From Pseudomonadales bacterium (lineage in GTDB: Bacteria > Pseudomonadota > Gammaproteobacteria > Pseudomonadales > JANQJO01): a stretch of DNA of 55,628 nt. The notes beneath the pieces were generated by a model. It saw only the letters and a list, made by a program, of their open reading frames with translations. It ran no database searches and was not told the DNA's origin. The stretch lies in NCBI GenBank assembly GCA_028281605.1, contig JANQJO010000058.1, positions 1-55,628 of the forward strand, given 5' to 3'. Numbering within the stretch: position 1 is the first letter of the stretch; the number at the start of each line of letters is the position of its first letter. The translations under genes were made by a program, and so were the position numbers. Positions 28,806-36,256 of the stretch are shown here, piece by piece.

Positions 28806-28826
28806 AAAAAGCTAACTGGCTTTTTT
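28806..28826. terminator. Bidirectional terminator between pilU and a convergent small gene
   Basis: AAAAAGC-TAACTG-GCTTTTTT forms a seven-pair stem with a T-run on the plus strand and, read backwards, on the minus strand as well. It lies 17 bases past the pilU stop and covers the stop codon of the convergent 96-codon gene. Confidence 0.6.
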
Positions 28827-29102
28827 ACTCAATAATGAAATGATTTCATCCTTTTCTTGAGTTTTTTCCAGAATAGCTTTGATGGTCACAAAGACCTGGC
28901 AAGCAGTTTCTGGGTGAGATCCGTAAGAAATAAGTTTGCCATACTTCCACCCAGCTTCATTTAAGCATTTCTTTTTAAATTCGTTACCTTTAATGCCCTG
29001 TCCGCCGATATCAATCAAACTTTCTTCTATTAATACATAGGAAGGCTTATGTCCAATTTTAAATGAAGTGAAATCATCAAGGTTAATGTTTTCAAATTCC
29101 AT
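28812..29102 (-). CDS. Small orphan protein (96 aa)
   Basis: I do not recognise this protein. It starts MEFENINLDDFTSFKIGHK and is a soluble alpha/beta-looking protein with EESLIDIGGQGIKGNEF and a charged C-terminal helix (LEKTQEKDEIISLLSKK). There is no signal peptide or membrane segment. ATG is preceded by AAGGATATTCTC, an acceptable ribosome site. It stands alone between convergent pilU and a divergent short gene pair, at the edge of an accessory stretch. Confidence 0.6.
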   Translation of the reverse strand: MEFENINLDDFTSFKIGHKPSYVLIEESLIDIGGQGIKGNEFKKKCLNEAGWKYGKLISYGSHPETACQVFVTIKAILEKTQEKDEIISLLSKKAS

Positions 29103-29289
29103 GAGAATATCCTTAAGATGCGTCAGCTATACATTAAGTATATACTCGTAATTTTGAAAAACCAATATGAGCAGAGCTCACAAACAAGAATGAAGCTTTA
29201 ACTATATTCTATCCTTATCGCAATATCAAGGTCATCATCAGGTTGCGCCATGGTACTCTCAATTTTTTCACATTAATGAGGAGTATCCC

Positions 29290-29390
29290 ATGACGCAAAA
29301 GAAATTAGAAAGTGGCAAAATATGTACGGCTATGATAGAAATGGTGACCCCAAAGGCATATATCGGATAAAAATGGGAGCTGCACTATGA
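29290..29390 (+). pseudogene. Short broken gene upstream of the 80-codon gene
   Basis: ATG 29290 has a strong GAGGAG ribosome site six bases upstream but its frame stops after 26 codons. A second frame over the same bases reads DAKEIRKWQNMYGYDRNGDP then KGIYRIKMGAAL and ends with a TGA overlapping the ATG of the next gene. The second frame looks the more protein-like and has no start of its own with a ribosome site, so a frameshift in a small coupled gene is likely. No family is recognised. Confidence 0.35.
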
Positions 29391-29629
29391 GCACAGAACA
29401 TATCAAAGCGAAAATGAATGAGGCTGAGCTTTTAAAGAAGGAAAAACTTGAAAAGCTAAAGTTGAAATACGATTTCGCTACCTCAATGACGCTGAAATCC
29501 TTAGAAGCCTACATTCTATCATTGCAAGAAGAGCTTGCAGAGCAAGAAAAAACATCATCTGTAGGCGAGCATTTTTTACAAGGTGTGAATGAGCCTAAAA
29601 AATATAATGCCCCAGGACTTACGCATTGA
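29387..29629 (+). CDS. Small coiled-coil orphan protein (80 aa)
   Basis: I do not recognise this protein. It starts MSTEHIKAKMNEAELLKKEK and is nearly all charged helix, probably a coiled coil over residues 8-56, ending KYNAPGLTH. Its ATG overlaps the stop of the upstream short frame (CTATGAGC), so its translation is probably coupled to it. Downstream lies repeat family C copy 2. Confidence 0.55.
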   Translation: MSTEHIKAKMNEAELLKKEKLEKLKLKYDFATSMTLKSLEAYILSLQEELAEQEKTSSVGEHFLQGVNEPKKYNAPGLTH

Positions 29630-29700
29630 CATTTGGTTTTAACAAGTGTAGGCATCCTTCCAAAACAGTTTCTTGGCAAATATAATTTCGAATCACAGGG

Positions 29701-29801
29701 GGGAGTTTAATTAATTTTGTGTAAATGCTCATTCTTTGATCCTCTAATAATTGCATGGATTATATACGAATAAGCATTTACACAAAATTAATTAAACTCC
29801 C
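29701..29801. repeat. Repeat family C, copy 2 (101-bp palindrome)
   Basis: The arms at 29701-29734 and 29768-29801, 34 bases each, are inverted copies with a single mismatch; they begin GGGAGTTTAATTAATTTTG and end AATTAATTAAACTCCC. The 33-base spacer begins TTTGATCCTCTA. Copy 1 at the window start shares the spacer and right arm. No open frame is present. It is probably a non-autonomous mobile palindrome. Confidence 0.85.
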
Positions 29802-30172
29802 ATTCAATATTGATATTCACTCATAGTGGTTATCCTTTTCTCCTCTCGCCAATCATCCAAATTCTCTTTTCACTCATCCGTTGAAGCCATTCGTATAATA
29901 TTGATCGTTTTCAGAACATCACGCGAAATAATCGGCAGTCATAGTCAGTAAAATGGTGTTCGGTTATCCCTTCCCACACGCCTAAGTCGCTGTATTGTAC
30001 ATGTAATCGTAGGGAAGTATTTCAGTAGCTGATTGACAACTGTATGCGTAAAGAGCGTCAAGTGGTTTGTTCACCCAATTTTCTCCTGCAAGACGTATCA
30101 GCCTTGGTATAATACGGTCCATTCTTTAAACGGAATAAGACGAATAAACACAAAATCAACAAGGGGGATTCT
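29802..30172 (+). other. Gene-free stretch before the T6SS effector module
   Basis: I see no convincing gene or repeat in these 370 bases apart from the promoter-like TATAAT at 30108. Short open frames here carry no recognisable motif. Confidence 0.5.
30085..30113 (+). promoter_or_regulatory. Candidate promoter of the T6SS effector module
   Basis: A perfect -10 element TATAAT at 30108-30113 lies 60 bases before the ATG at 30173, which has a strong GGGGG ribosome site. The -35 region (around CCTGCAAG) is only a weak match to TTGACA. Confidence 0.35.
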
Positions 30173-30341
30173 ATGGCACAACACAAAATCGGTGAAACAC
30201 CCACATCTGTTGGCCATGATCTTAGCCACTTCGATGAACCCACATTCGATGAACCCACAAAAGCAGGCTTTGAACCTGATTGCAGGCAGTTCCAGCAACG
30301 GCTTAAGAGGGGCTTTACTGCTCAAAACAGGAGCGGATTAA
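30173..30341 (+). pseudogene. Short gene or gene remnant ahead of the PAAR-like effector gene
   Basis: ATG 30173 (MAQHKIGETPTSVGHDLSHF) has a strong ribosome site but runs into the effector gene in another frame and stops at 30376 without a recognisable domain. In a different frame, QALNLIAGSSSNGLRGALLL, then KTGAD, ends with a TAA four bases before the effector ATG, the spacing expected of an operon neighbour. A 15-base tandem duplication (TTCGATGAACCCACA twice, near 30233-30262) lies between. I read this as a small gene damaged by a frameshift or internal deletion, but its identity is unknown. Confidence 0.35.
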
Positions 30342-30344
30342 CAG

Positions 30345-31526
30345 ATGAGTGTTACCATCAAAGTCAACGGGACTAATTTGTCTCTGGTACACAAAGGCAG
30401 TGGCGGCATTGTGAAAAGCACTTTGCCAGATGTGTGCAAAACGCCCATGCCCGGTGGTCCAGTGCCAATCCCCTATCCGGTGATTATCTCCACATCGGCG
30501 GATTTAAAAAAAGGCACTAAGACGGTCAAAGTGGATGGTGGAAACCCAGCGGCTGTGAAGGGCTCCGAGTTGAGTCGTTGCACAGGTGATGAACCCGGAA
30601 CCGCTGGTGGTGGGGTGAAATCTGGCACACAAATGAAAGAAGCCACTTGGCTGTCGTATTCCTTTGATGTGATGATGGAGGGAAAAAATGCTTGCCGTTT
30701 GAGTGACAAGCTGCTGATGAATCATGGGAATACGGCTTGTTTGGCAGGAATATTACAAGCAGTAGTTGTTGCATTGTTGAAAGAGGCTGGTGAGATCGCT
30801 GCTCTATGTGAGATATATTGTCATTGCTATCGCAACGGAGGAAAGCAAGCATGTGTTGAAGAAGAGCTGAATGTATTAGATGAGCAGTTGAATGGAGAAA
30901 GCCCTTTTATTGCAGAAATGCCGTACAATATGACCAATAGTCCCCCTACACCCATGCCAAGCGTGAATAACCCAAAACGTGGTTCAAAAAACTGGCATTA
31001 CGAAAATCACCCTCATTACCCTAAAAACTTTAAATCCAAAACAGGTATGGTTAGACGGCCTGATGTGGTGATTTTAGATGACCCTACTGGACCGGCTTCC
31101 GGTGACAACTTGCGAGCTGTTGTAGAAATGAAATTTCCACCTGATAGGTGGGATACTGCTGAAATGAGAGAGAGGGATGATGATTATGAAACAATCATTC
31201 GCGATAATAATCCTGACGGACAATATATTAAGATAGATGAGTCTAAAGACAGTTGTGACTGTGACAACAAGCGAGAAAAACAAAAAGAGCCTGTTCCAGT
31301 ACCCCTGCCAAAACGTAAGTGGTCTCTTGATCAATTACCTTCTCTAGAGCCTCTCGGTATTCCTGTTCAACAGCCTTTAATACCCAAGCCAGGCACATTA
31401 GAAGTCGTGGGCTTATCTTTATTACTTGTTGCATTAGTTGCAGATGATCTATTGCCTACTGGGGCTACCCAAGCAGACGATGTTTTGATTCCAGGCATAT
31501 TGGCGAGGCTTGCAATGGCGTTCTAA
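30345..31526 (+). CDS. T6SS effector: PAAR-like (DUF4150) N-terminus with PD-(D/E)xK nuclease (VRR-NUC type)
   Basis: The first 135 residues are a DUF4150/PAAR-like spike domain (CKTPMPGGPVPIPYPVI, CTGDEPGTAGGG, NHGNTACLAG) that would tip the VgrG spike. The C-terminal part carries a nuclease motif: RRPDVVILDD with Asp240, then AVVEMKF with Glu261 and Lys263, matching the VRR-NUC/PD-(D/E)xK pattern of antibacterial DNases fused to PAAR proteins. The last 60 residues are proline-rich and then hydrophobic (VVGLSLLLVALVA). The next two genes are a DUF3396-type immunity candidate and a TIGR02270-type protein, which supports a T6SS effector module. The structural T6SS genes are about 5 kb away. 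Confidence 0.85.
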   Translation: MSVTIKVNGTNLSLVHKGSGGIVKSTLPDVCKTPMPGGPVPIPYPVIISTSADLKKGTKTVKVDGGNPAAVKGSELSRCTGDEPGTAGGGVKSGTQMKEATWLSYSFDVMMEGKNACRLSDKLLMNHGNTACLAGILQAVVVALLKEAGEIAALCEIYCHCYRNGGKQACVEEELNVLDEQLNGESPFIAEMPYNMTNSPPTPMPSVNNPKRGSKNWHYENHPHYPKNFKSKTGMVRRPDVVILDDPTGPASGDNLRAVVEMKFPPDRWDTAEMRERDDDYETIIRDNNPDGQYIKIDESKDSCDCDNKREKQKEPVPVPLPKRKWSLDQLPSLEPLGIPVQQPLIPKPGTLEVVGLSLLLVALVADDLLPTGATQADDVLIPGILARLAMAF

Positions 31527-31551
31527 GGGTTTTTATTCGAGGTGAACATCT

Positions 31552-32490
31552 ATGTTGGAATACGATGATAGTTTTGATGAAAATTTCTCTATAACAGATG
31601 AGGAAAATAGAGTCCTTCTGCAAGGCGCTTTAATAGCAACGTTTTATTTTAAAAATGGACATTTGCAACAGAAAAAGCAAGCTGTACTCCACTGCATCAA
31701 ACAATATGTACAGCAATGTAGCCAACATCTGAAATGGGTATACCCCAGCTTTGATACTGACCACTCTGGTTATCGAGCCGTTAGTGGCTTATATGATTTT
31801 GAGCTGGATGATTATTTATTAAATCGTGATGAAGACTTTGCTTGGGAGTTTGGCTCTCATAGTGGTGCAACAGCAGAAGAGGCGAGTTTCTTCTGCTTCG
31901 AAGGATTTTCTAGAGCAAAATGGAAACCTAAACCTATAGGCTATTTTAAAGTGGCTTTTCCAATGACATGGTTTGCAGAGCAACCCTCCTCTTTTGCTGA
32001 TTTTGTGTTGGATTGTTGTAGGCACCTGCATCCGTATCACGGCTATGGCGGTATTGGTTTAGTTGTTTCTCCAAATCGATTTCTGCGTTCAGCAGGTGAG
32101 CAGAAAGAATTTTCATTGGCCATGCAATTTCCTGGTTTAGAAATAGATCATCCCATCAGCCATCTTTCCTGGGTTTGGAATGGCATTAAAGGAGTAAATT
32201 GGCTAACTTTTTTTGATAACTCTTGGTTGGATAAAATCAATGGTATTGAAACGTTAAAGGACAATTTGGATGATGTATTTAAAATAACAACCTATACAAA
32301 TGGTGTTTTAATACAAGCGGGTGAAAAGCCCCAAGTTGGCAGTGTGAATCATAGAATAATGCCAGAAAAATACAGTCAATTATCAAAGCTGTTGAAACCA
32401 ATCAGAATTACCACTCATTCAGGCATTCACAGCCAAGGTCCTTTCAATAGAGAAAAATTTGAAAAATGGCTGGCTAAATTTGATGAATAA
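31552..32490 (+). CDS. DUF3396-type T6SS immunity protein candidate
   Basis: This 312-residue soluble protein resembles the type VI immunity family DUF3396: ATFYFKNGHLQQKKQAVLHC in the first part, then PIGYFKVAFPMTWFAEQP and YHGYGGIGLVVSPNR. DUF3396 proteins are known as immunity partners of PAAR-linked VRR-NUC nucleases, which fits the gene directly upstream, 25 bases away. It probably binds the nuclease domain and protects the producer; direct pairing here is inference from the neighbourhood. No signal peptide is seen, consistent with a cytoplasmic DNase target. Confidence 0.8.
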   Translation: MLEYDDSFDENFSITDEENRVLLQGALIATFYFKNGHLQQKKQAVLHCIKQYVQQCSQHLKWVYPSFDTDHSGYRAVSGLYDFELDDYLLNRDEDFAWEFGSHSGATAEEASFFCFEGFSRAKWKPKPIGYFKVAFPMTWFAEQPSSFADFVLDCCRHLHPYHGYGGIGLVVSPNRFLRSAGEQKEFSLAMQFPGLEIDHPISHLSWVWNGIKGVNWLTFFDNSWLDKINGIETLKDNLDDVFKITTYTNGVLIQAGEKPQVGSVNHRIMPEKYSQLSKLLKPIRITTHSGIHSQGPFNREKFEKWLAKFDE

Positions 32491-33745
32491 TTACATTTTT
32501 TCCCAGGAAAAACCCCTTATTGAATCGATTCTTTATCACCATTCCGAAGATGCCGCATTCCTATGGCAACAACGGGATCGCTTCGTTCGAGCACCACACA
32601 CCTATCCCGATGATCTCAAAAAATTAGATCGACAGCTTGCGGCTCATTTGGAAGGTTTAACTGTTGCCGACCAAGCCGGTTGGGATTTGGCTTGGCAAGC
32701 TTTAGAAGCCTTTCCTGAAGAGGGAGAAGCCTTTGTCACCACAGCTCTGGCGACAAAAAGCTCATCACGGCAACGTTTTGAATTATTGCAATCCGTCATT
32801 GAATCCGAACCCAGCACACAGCGAGGTTTTTTAGCGGCTCTGGCTTGGACAGACTTTCCATCCGCCAAAACGATTATTGACCACTGTCATGCACATTCAT
32901 CACCATTGTGGCAAAGCTTAGGTTTAGCAGCCACTGCCTTGCATCGTATTCATCCCGGTGATGATGTTTTAAACCGAGCGTTGAATAGTGGCAATCCATT
33001 GCTGCAAACCCGAGCTTTACGGGCAGTGGGTGAACTGGATTCCAAAAAGCATTGGCGCTACCTACAACAAACACTCGATGATCCAGATTTAGCGTGTGGT
33101 TTTTGGTCAGCATGGTCAATGGCGTTGTTGGGGGACCACGATCAAGCATTGAATAAACTTTGCCAGATAGCCCAAATGCCAGATCATCCTCATCAACACA
33201 AAGCGCTGTCCTTGACCTTGCGGGCTCTCCCCATTCAGAAAGCCCGATCTTTGATCAAGCACCTCTGTCAACATGCTAACCTGATTCGCCAGGCTGTGAT
33301 GGGTGCAGGCCTACTTGGCTTACCTGAATCGGTTCCATTTTTAATTGAGCAAATGCATAGCCCATCACAAGCTCGAATTGCTGGCCATGCCTTTTGCACA
33401 ATCACAGGAGTCCAGTTAGATGAAGATAATTTAGAAGGAGAGGTTCCTCCAGAGGCACCAGAAGGCCCAAACGATGACCCTGAAGACGATCGAGTTGATT
33501 TGGCGTTCGATGATGACCTATTTTGGCCAGATGCAGAAAAAGTGGCTGCTTGGTGGCATCGGCACAGTTCAGGGTATTTAGAGGGACAACGCCATCTATT
33601 AGGCAAGCCGATCAGTGAAGCTTGCTTGACGTACGCATTCAAACACGGTTCCCAGATCATTCGGCGCGGTGTGGCCTTGGAGCAGGTACTGTCAGGGCAG
33701 TGTGCCACGTTACCCAATACCAACAAATGTCTGTTTGATGGTTGA
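32483..33745 (+). CDS. TIGR02270-family HEAT-like protein, T6SS-linked
   Basis: This protein of about 420 residues is made of HEAT-like helical repeats (VLNRALNSGNPLLQTRALRA, PDLACGFWSAWSMALLGDH, LPESVPFLIEQMHSPSQ) with an acidic linker near residue 325 and a C-terminal FWPDAEKVAAWWHRHSS block. This is the pattern of TIGR02270 proteins, found next to PAAR-like effectors. The ATG at 32483 overlaps the end of the immunity gene by eight bases and is preferred over the upstream TTG at 32459. Its role is not established; a chaperone or adaptor role in effector loading is plausible. Confidence 0.75.
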   Translation: MNNYIFSQEKPLIESILYHHSEDAAFLWQQRDRFVRAPHTYPDDLKKLDRQLAAHLEGLTVADQAGWDLAWQALEAFPEEGEAFVTTALATKSSSRQRFELLQSVIESEPSTQRGFLAALAWTDFPSAKTIIDHCHAHSSPLWQSLGLAATALHRIHPGDDVLNRALNSGNPLLQTRALRAVGELDSKKHWRYLQQTLDDPDLACGFWSAWSMALLGDHDQALNKLCQIAQMPDHPHQHKALSLTLRALPIQKARSLIKHLCQHANLIRQAVMGAGLLGLPESVPFLIEQMHSPSQARIAGHAFCTITGVQLDEDNLEGEVPPEAPEGPNDDPEDDRVDLAFDDDLFWPDAEKVAAWWHRHSSGYLEGQRHLLGKPISEACLTYAFKHGSQIIRRGVALEQVLSGQCATLPNTNKCLFDG

Positions 33746-34076
33746 AAAGAGATTGAAAAAGAAACAAATGTAGTCAAATCACAGGTTTTGTTATGAATGT
33801 AAAGTTGTTGGGGTTCCTCACCAGCTACGGATTCCCTGAACAAACCGTTCTCCAAGTCCATTAATAACTCACTGATTTTAAAAGCTAAGAAAAATACCGG
33901 TGGCGGACTTCGATTTTTTGAACAGGTAGGTTGTACAGAGACTATACGGCTGGAGAGAGCTAAAATAGCTGAAAAATAATCGATTAGCTAAAACTGCAAA
34001 GTCCATGACTTTCCGCAACAATATGCAAGTGTTTATTTTGGCTGAGCCCACCAGAGAATGGTGGACTGAAAAGAAT
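33746..34076 (+). other. Gene-poor spacer between the T6SS module and tmRNA
   Basis: One open frame without a start codon (ending at the TAA at 33977-33979) reads NTGGGLRFFEQVGCTETIRL near its end and may be a worn coding remnant. A short hairpin CCACC-AGAGAAT-GGTGG (34048-34064) lies just past the tmRNA 3' end but lacks a T-run. Nothing else is seen. Confidence 0.4.
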
Positions 34077-34479
34077 TGGTGGAGGCGGCGGGAATCGAAC
34101 CCGCGTCCACTGATACGCCGCCTTAAGGTCTACATGCTTAGCCTGACCTATTAAATTTAACCCTAAAGTCAACCCGGCCGGCAGGATGGCTTGAGCGAGC
34201 CTTATAAATTTAACAAGTTAAGTTAAGGCGTACTTAACTTGCGAGCTTGTAAAATATGACTGTCGAATCAAACCTACAAGCCGATCTGATCGACAGGTAG
34301 CTTGTATCTAAGCTACGGATCAAGCTGCAGCTGCAACAGCAGAGAAAACTCCGTCATTGCTGGCAACTTCTACGCTAGTATCTGCGATTATCTTTAATAC
34401 AATAGAGTTTTACGAGCACCATTGTAAGCTCGGCATGCACTCAAGGGTTTGTCACCAGCGTCGAAACCAGGTCGCCCCC
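34077..34479 (-). ncRNA. ssrA: tmRNA (transfer-messenger RNA)
   Basis: The minus strand begins GGGGGCGACCTGGTTTCGAC and ends with the T-arm GCGGGTTCGATTCCCGCC and CTCCACCA. The first seven bases pair with the acceptor 3' strand (CGCCTCC). This is a one-piece tmRNA of about 403 bases. The tag frame (34320-34364) encodes ASNDGVFSAVAAAA before a TGA stop. Gammaproteobacterial tags usually resemble ANDENYALAA, so the tag is atypical, though it keeps the ND start and the small-residue Ala end that proteases recognise. Confidence 0.95.
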
Positions 34480-34698
34480 TCATGCTTCATTATACCAAAT
34501 TACTAATGTTTGCATAGCTCTGCTCTCAAATCCCCAGCCGCTCCCGCTAGATTAGTAGTAAGATACTGAATCATAAGTGATTTATCATGTCAATAAAAGC
34601 TCTCTTCCTTTTCAGGAATGTCATCTTAACGATTTGATCTAACTGACTACGCGCTGTGAACCAAGAACTCTCCTCAAACACACATTTGGTCTTTATTG

Positions 34699-34857
34699 TT
34701 AAGAAGTATCAGGAATCAAATCACCACGCCTAGCATCATAGGCAAGAGAAGACCAAAGATCTACCCAGCTATTCATGTAGAACTCATCAAAAGGGATTTG
34801 GGAAATAACAACCAAACCGTCTAATTCAGGCTCACCAACATGACCATCGATTGAGTG
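34699..34857 (-). pseudogene. Coding remnant between tmRNA and tRNA-Glu
   Basis: A 52-codon open frame without a start codon at its 5' end reads VGEPELDGLVVISQIPFDEF, then YMNSWVDLWSSLAYDARRGD and LIPDTS before a TAA. The composition is protein-like, and the frame is closed upstream by a stop at 34858-34860. It looks like the C-terminal piece of a lost gene. No family is recognised. The other bases between 34480 and 34941 show nothing. Confidence 0.35.
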
Positions 34858-34941
34858 TTATTTGGTGGTTAATTTAGAATTATGGCGTTATGCCTAAACG
34901 GGTTATCCGAATATTTACATTTTTAATGTCAGAAAATAGAA

Positions 34942-35017
34942 TGGCGTCCCCTAGGGGATTCGAACCCCTGTTGCCGCCGTGAAAGGGCGATGTCCTAGGC
35001 CTCTAGACGAAGGGGAC
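34942..35017 (-). tRNA. tRNA-Glu (anticodon TTC)
   Basis: The minus strand reads GTCCCCTTCGTCTAGAGG at the 5' end, carries the anticodon loop CCTTTCACG with anticodon TTC, the T-loop GGTTCGAATCC, and ends GGGGACG then CCA encoded in the genome. The acceptor stem GTCCCCT pairs with AGGGGAC. All arms are intact, at 76 bases including CCA. Confidence 0.95.
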
Positions 35018-35093
35018 ATAGGTTTATTTCGTCGAGGCAGAGAATTCTAGGGCTAGTTGCCGTAACAGTCAAGCATTAAATACATACATTTTA

Positions 35094-35102
35094 ATAATAT
35101 TA
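35094..35102 (+). repeat. Target-site duplication, left of the ISAs1-family element
   Basis: ATAATATTA here is repeated at 36229-36237 on the other side of the element. Confidence 0.8.
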
Positions 35103-36228
35103 CAGGGCTTCCTAGCACTTTTTGATCAATTTCACGTAGATTATTGATAAAATTAGCCTGATTGTTATCATTTTCCCTCTATTTTAGGGAGTGCACACAT
35201 GATAACGGATTGTTTGAGCGAAATTACTGATCCACGAAAAAATACAAATGAGGTATATTCGTTAGAATCTTTGGTGTTGATCATTTTTTCCTCGGTGATT
35301 AGTGGCTATGATACTGTCGAGGAGATGGTTGAATTTACTACTCTTAAATTAGAGTGGCTCAATAAGTGGGTAGAGCTTAAAAGGGTTCCTAACGCGGAAA
35401 CGCTGCGCTTTATAATTTGCGCAATTTGTCCAAAGCGATTAACGCAATGCTTTAAAAAATTTGTTGAGTTAAACGGCCTTTCAACTGAAGGAGACTGTAT
35501 ATCCATTGACGGTAAAACAATGAGAGGCACCGGGAATATTGACAATGATGCGATTCATATCATTAGCGCTTGGTCAAACAAGCACAGCATCACATTAGCT
35601 GCACTTGAATCAAAAGGCAAAAAAAATGAAATCCACACCATTCCTGATGTAATGGATATGGTGGCAGCTAACAATGCAATTTTTTCAACGGATGCGATGG
35701 GTTGCCAAACAAAAATAGCAGAAAAAGCTATAGATACTGGCAACGATTATATGCTGCAAATAAAGGATAATCAGGCTAATTTATTAAAAGAAATACAGGC
35801 TTTTTATCACAAAATTGAACGTGAGGGTTACACTAAAGATCAATGCGATACTTTTGAAGAAATAGACAAAGGGCATGGTCGAATTGAAGTACGCAAATAT
35901 ACCCAATTTCAGTTAACCGATTGGATTAACGGAATAGAGAACTGGAAAAATTTAACAACAGCAGTCAAAGTTGAGCGTACCCGTATAATATCTGATAAAG
36001 ACCAGGGCGTTTAGATGTTATTTTTCGAGAAGATGAGTATTCACTATACTCAGCAAATGGAGCCATTAACATGGCAATTATTAAACGGTTTTGCATGAAC
36101 CTTATTAAAATGCAAGCCCCTGCTACCAAACGCTCTAGGACATTTAAAAGCAAAGTGATATGTTGTGCTATTGATGATGCGTACAGAGAAAAAGCTCTTT
36201 TTGGTTAAAAAGTACTAGGGAGCCCTGC
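35103..36228 (+). mobile_element. ISAs1-family insertion sequence, defective
   Basis: The left end CAGGGCTTCCTAGCACTTTT is an imperfect inverted copy of the right end (AAAAGTACTAGGGAGCCCTG, positions 36208-36227). The direct repeat ATAATATTA flanks both ends. The element is about 1.13 kb and carries one broken transposase. Its ends and target duplications remain clear, so insertion is fairly recent, with the internal deletion later or inherited from the parent copy. Confidence 0.88.
35199..36206 (+). pseudogene. ISAs1-family transposase with internal deletion and frameshift
   Basis: The first frame (35199-36014) is a DDE transposase N-terminus and core: ITDPRKNTNEVYSLESLVLI, GDCISIDGKTMRGTG with the first catalytic Asp, and FSTDAMGCQTKIAEKAI with the second. 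It breaks off after ERTRIISDKDQG. The remainder resumes in another frame near 36011 as RLDVIFREDEYSLYSANGAI and runs to a TAA at 36204-36206. The lost piece would normally contain the YYISSL and HW-IEN blocks ahead of the catalytic Glu region, some 35 residues. The protein cannot be active. Confidence 0.85.
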
Positions 36229-36237
36229 ATAATATTA
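36229..36237 (+). repeat. Target-site duplication, right of the ISAs1-family element
   Basis: ATAATATTA, identical to 35094-35102. It lies 20 bases before the stop codon of the flippase gene, so the insertion just missed that gene. Confidence 0.8.
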
Positions 36238-36256
36238 CAAATATACCCATCTAGAA

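Noticed and set aside
30233..30262. Start of a CRISPR or tandem-repeat array
   Set aside because: Only two adjacent 15-base units with no spacers; it is a simple micro-duplication.
33790..33979. Plus-strand open frame ending at 33979, possible gene
   Set aside because: It has no start codon with a ribosome site and no recognisable motif; at most it is a remnant.
34048..34064. Intrinsic terminator for tmRNA
   Set aside because: The stem is only five pairs and no T-run follows on the tmRNA strand.
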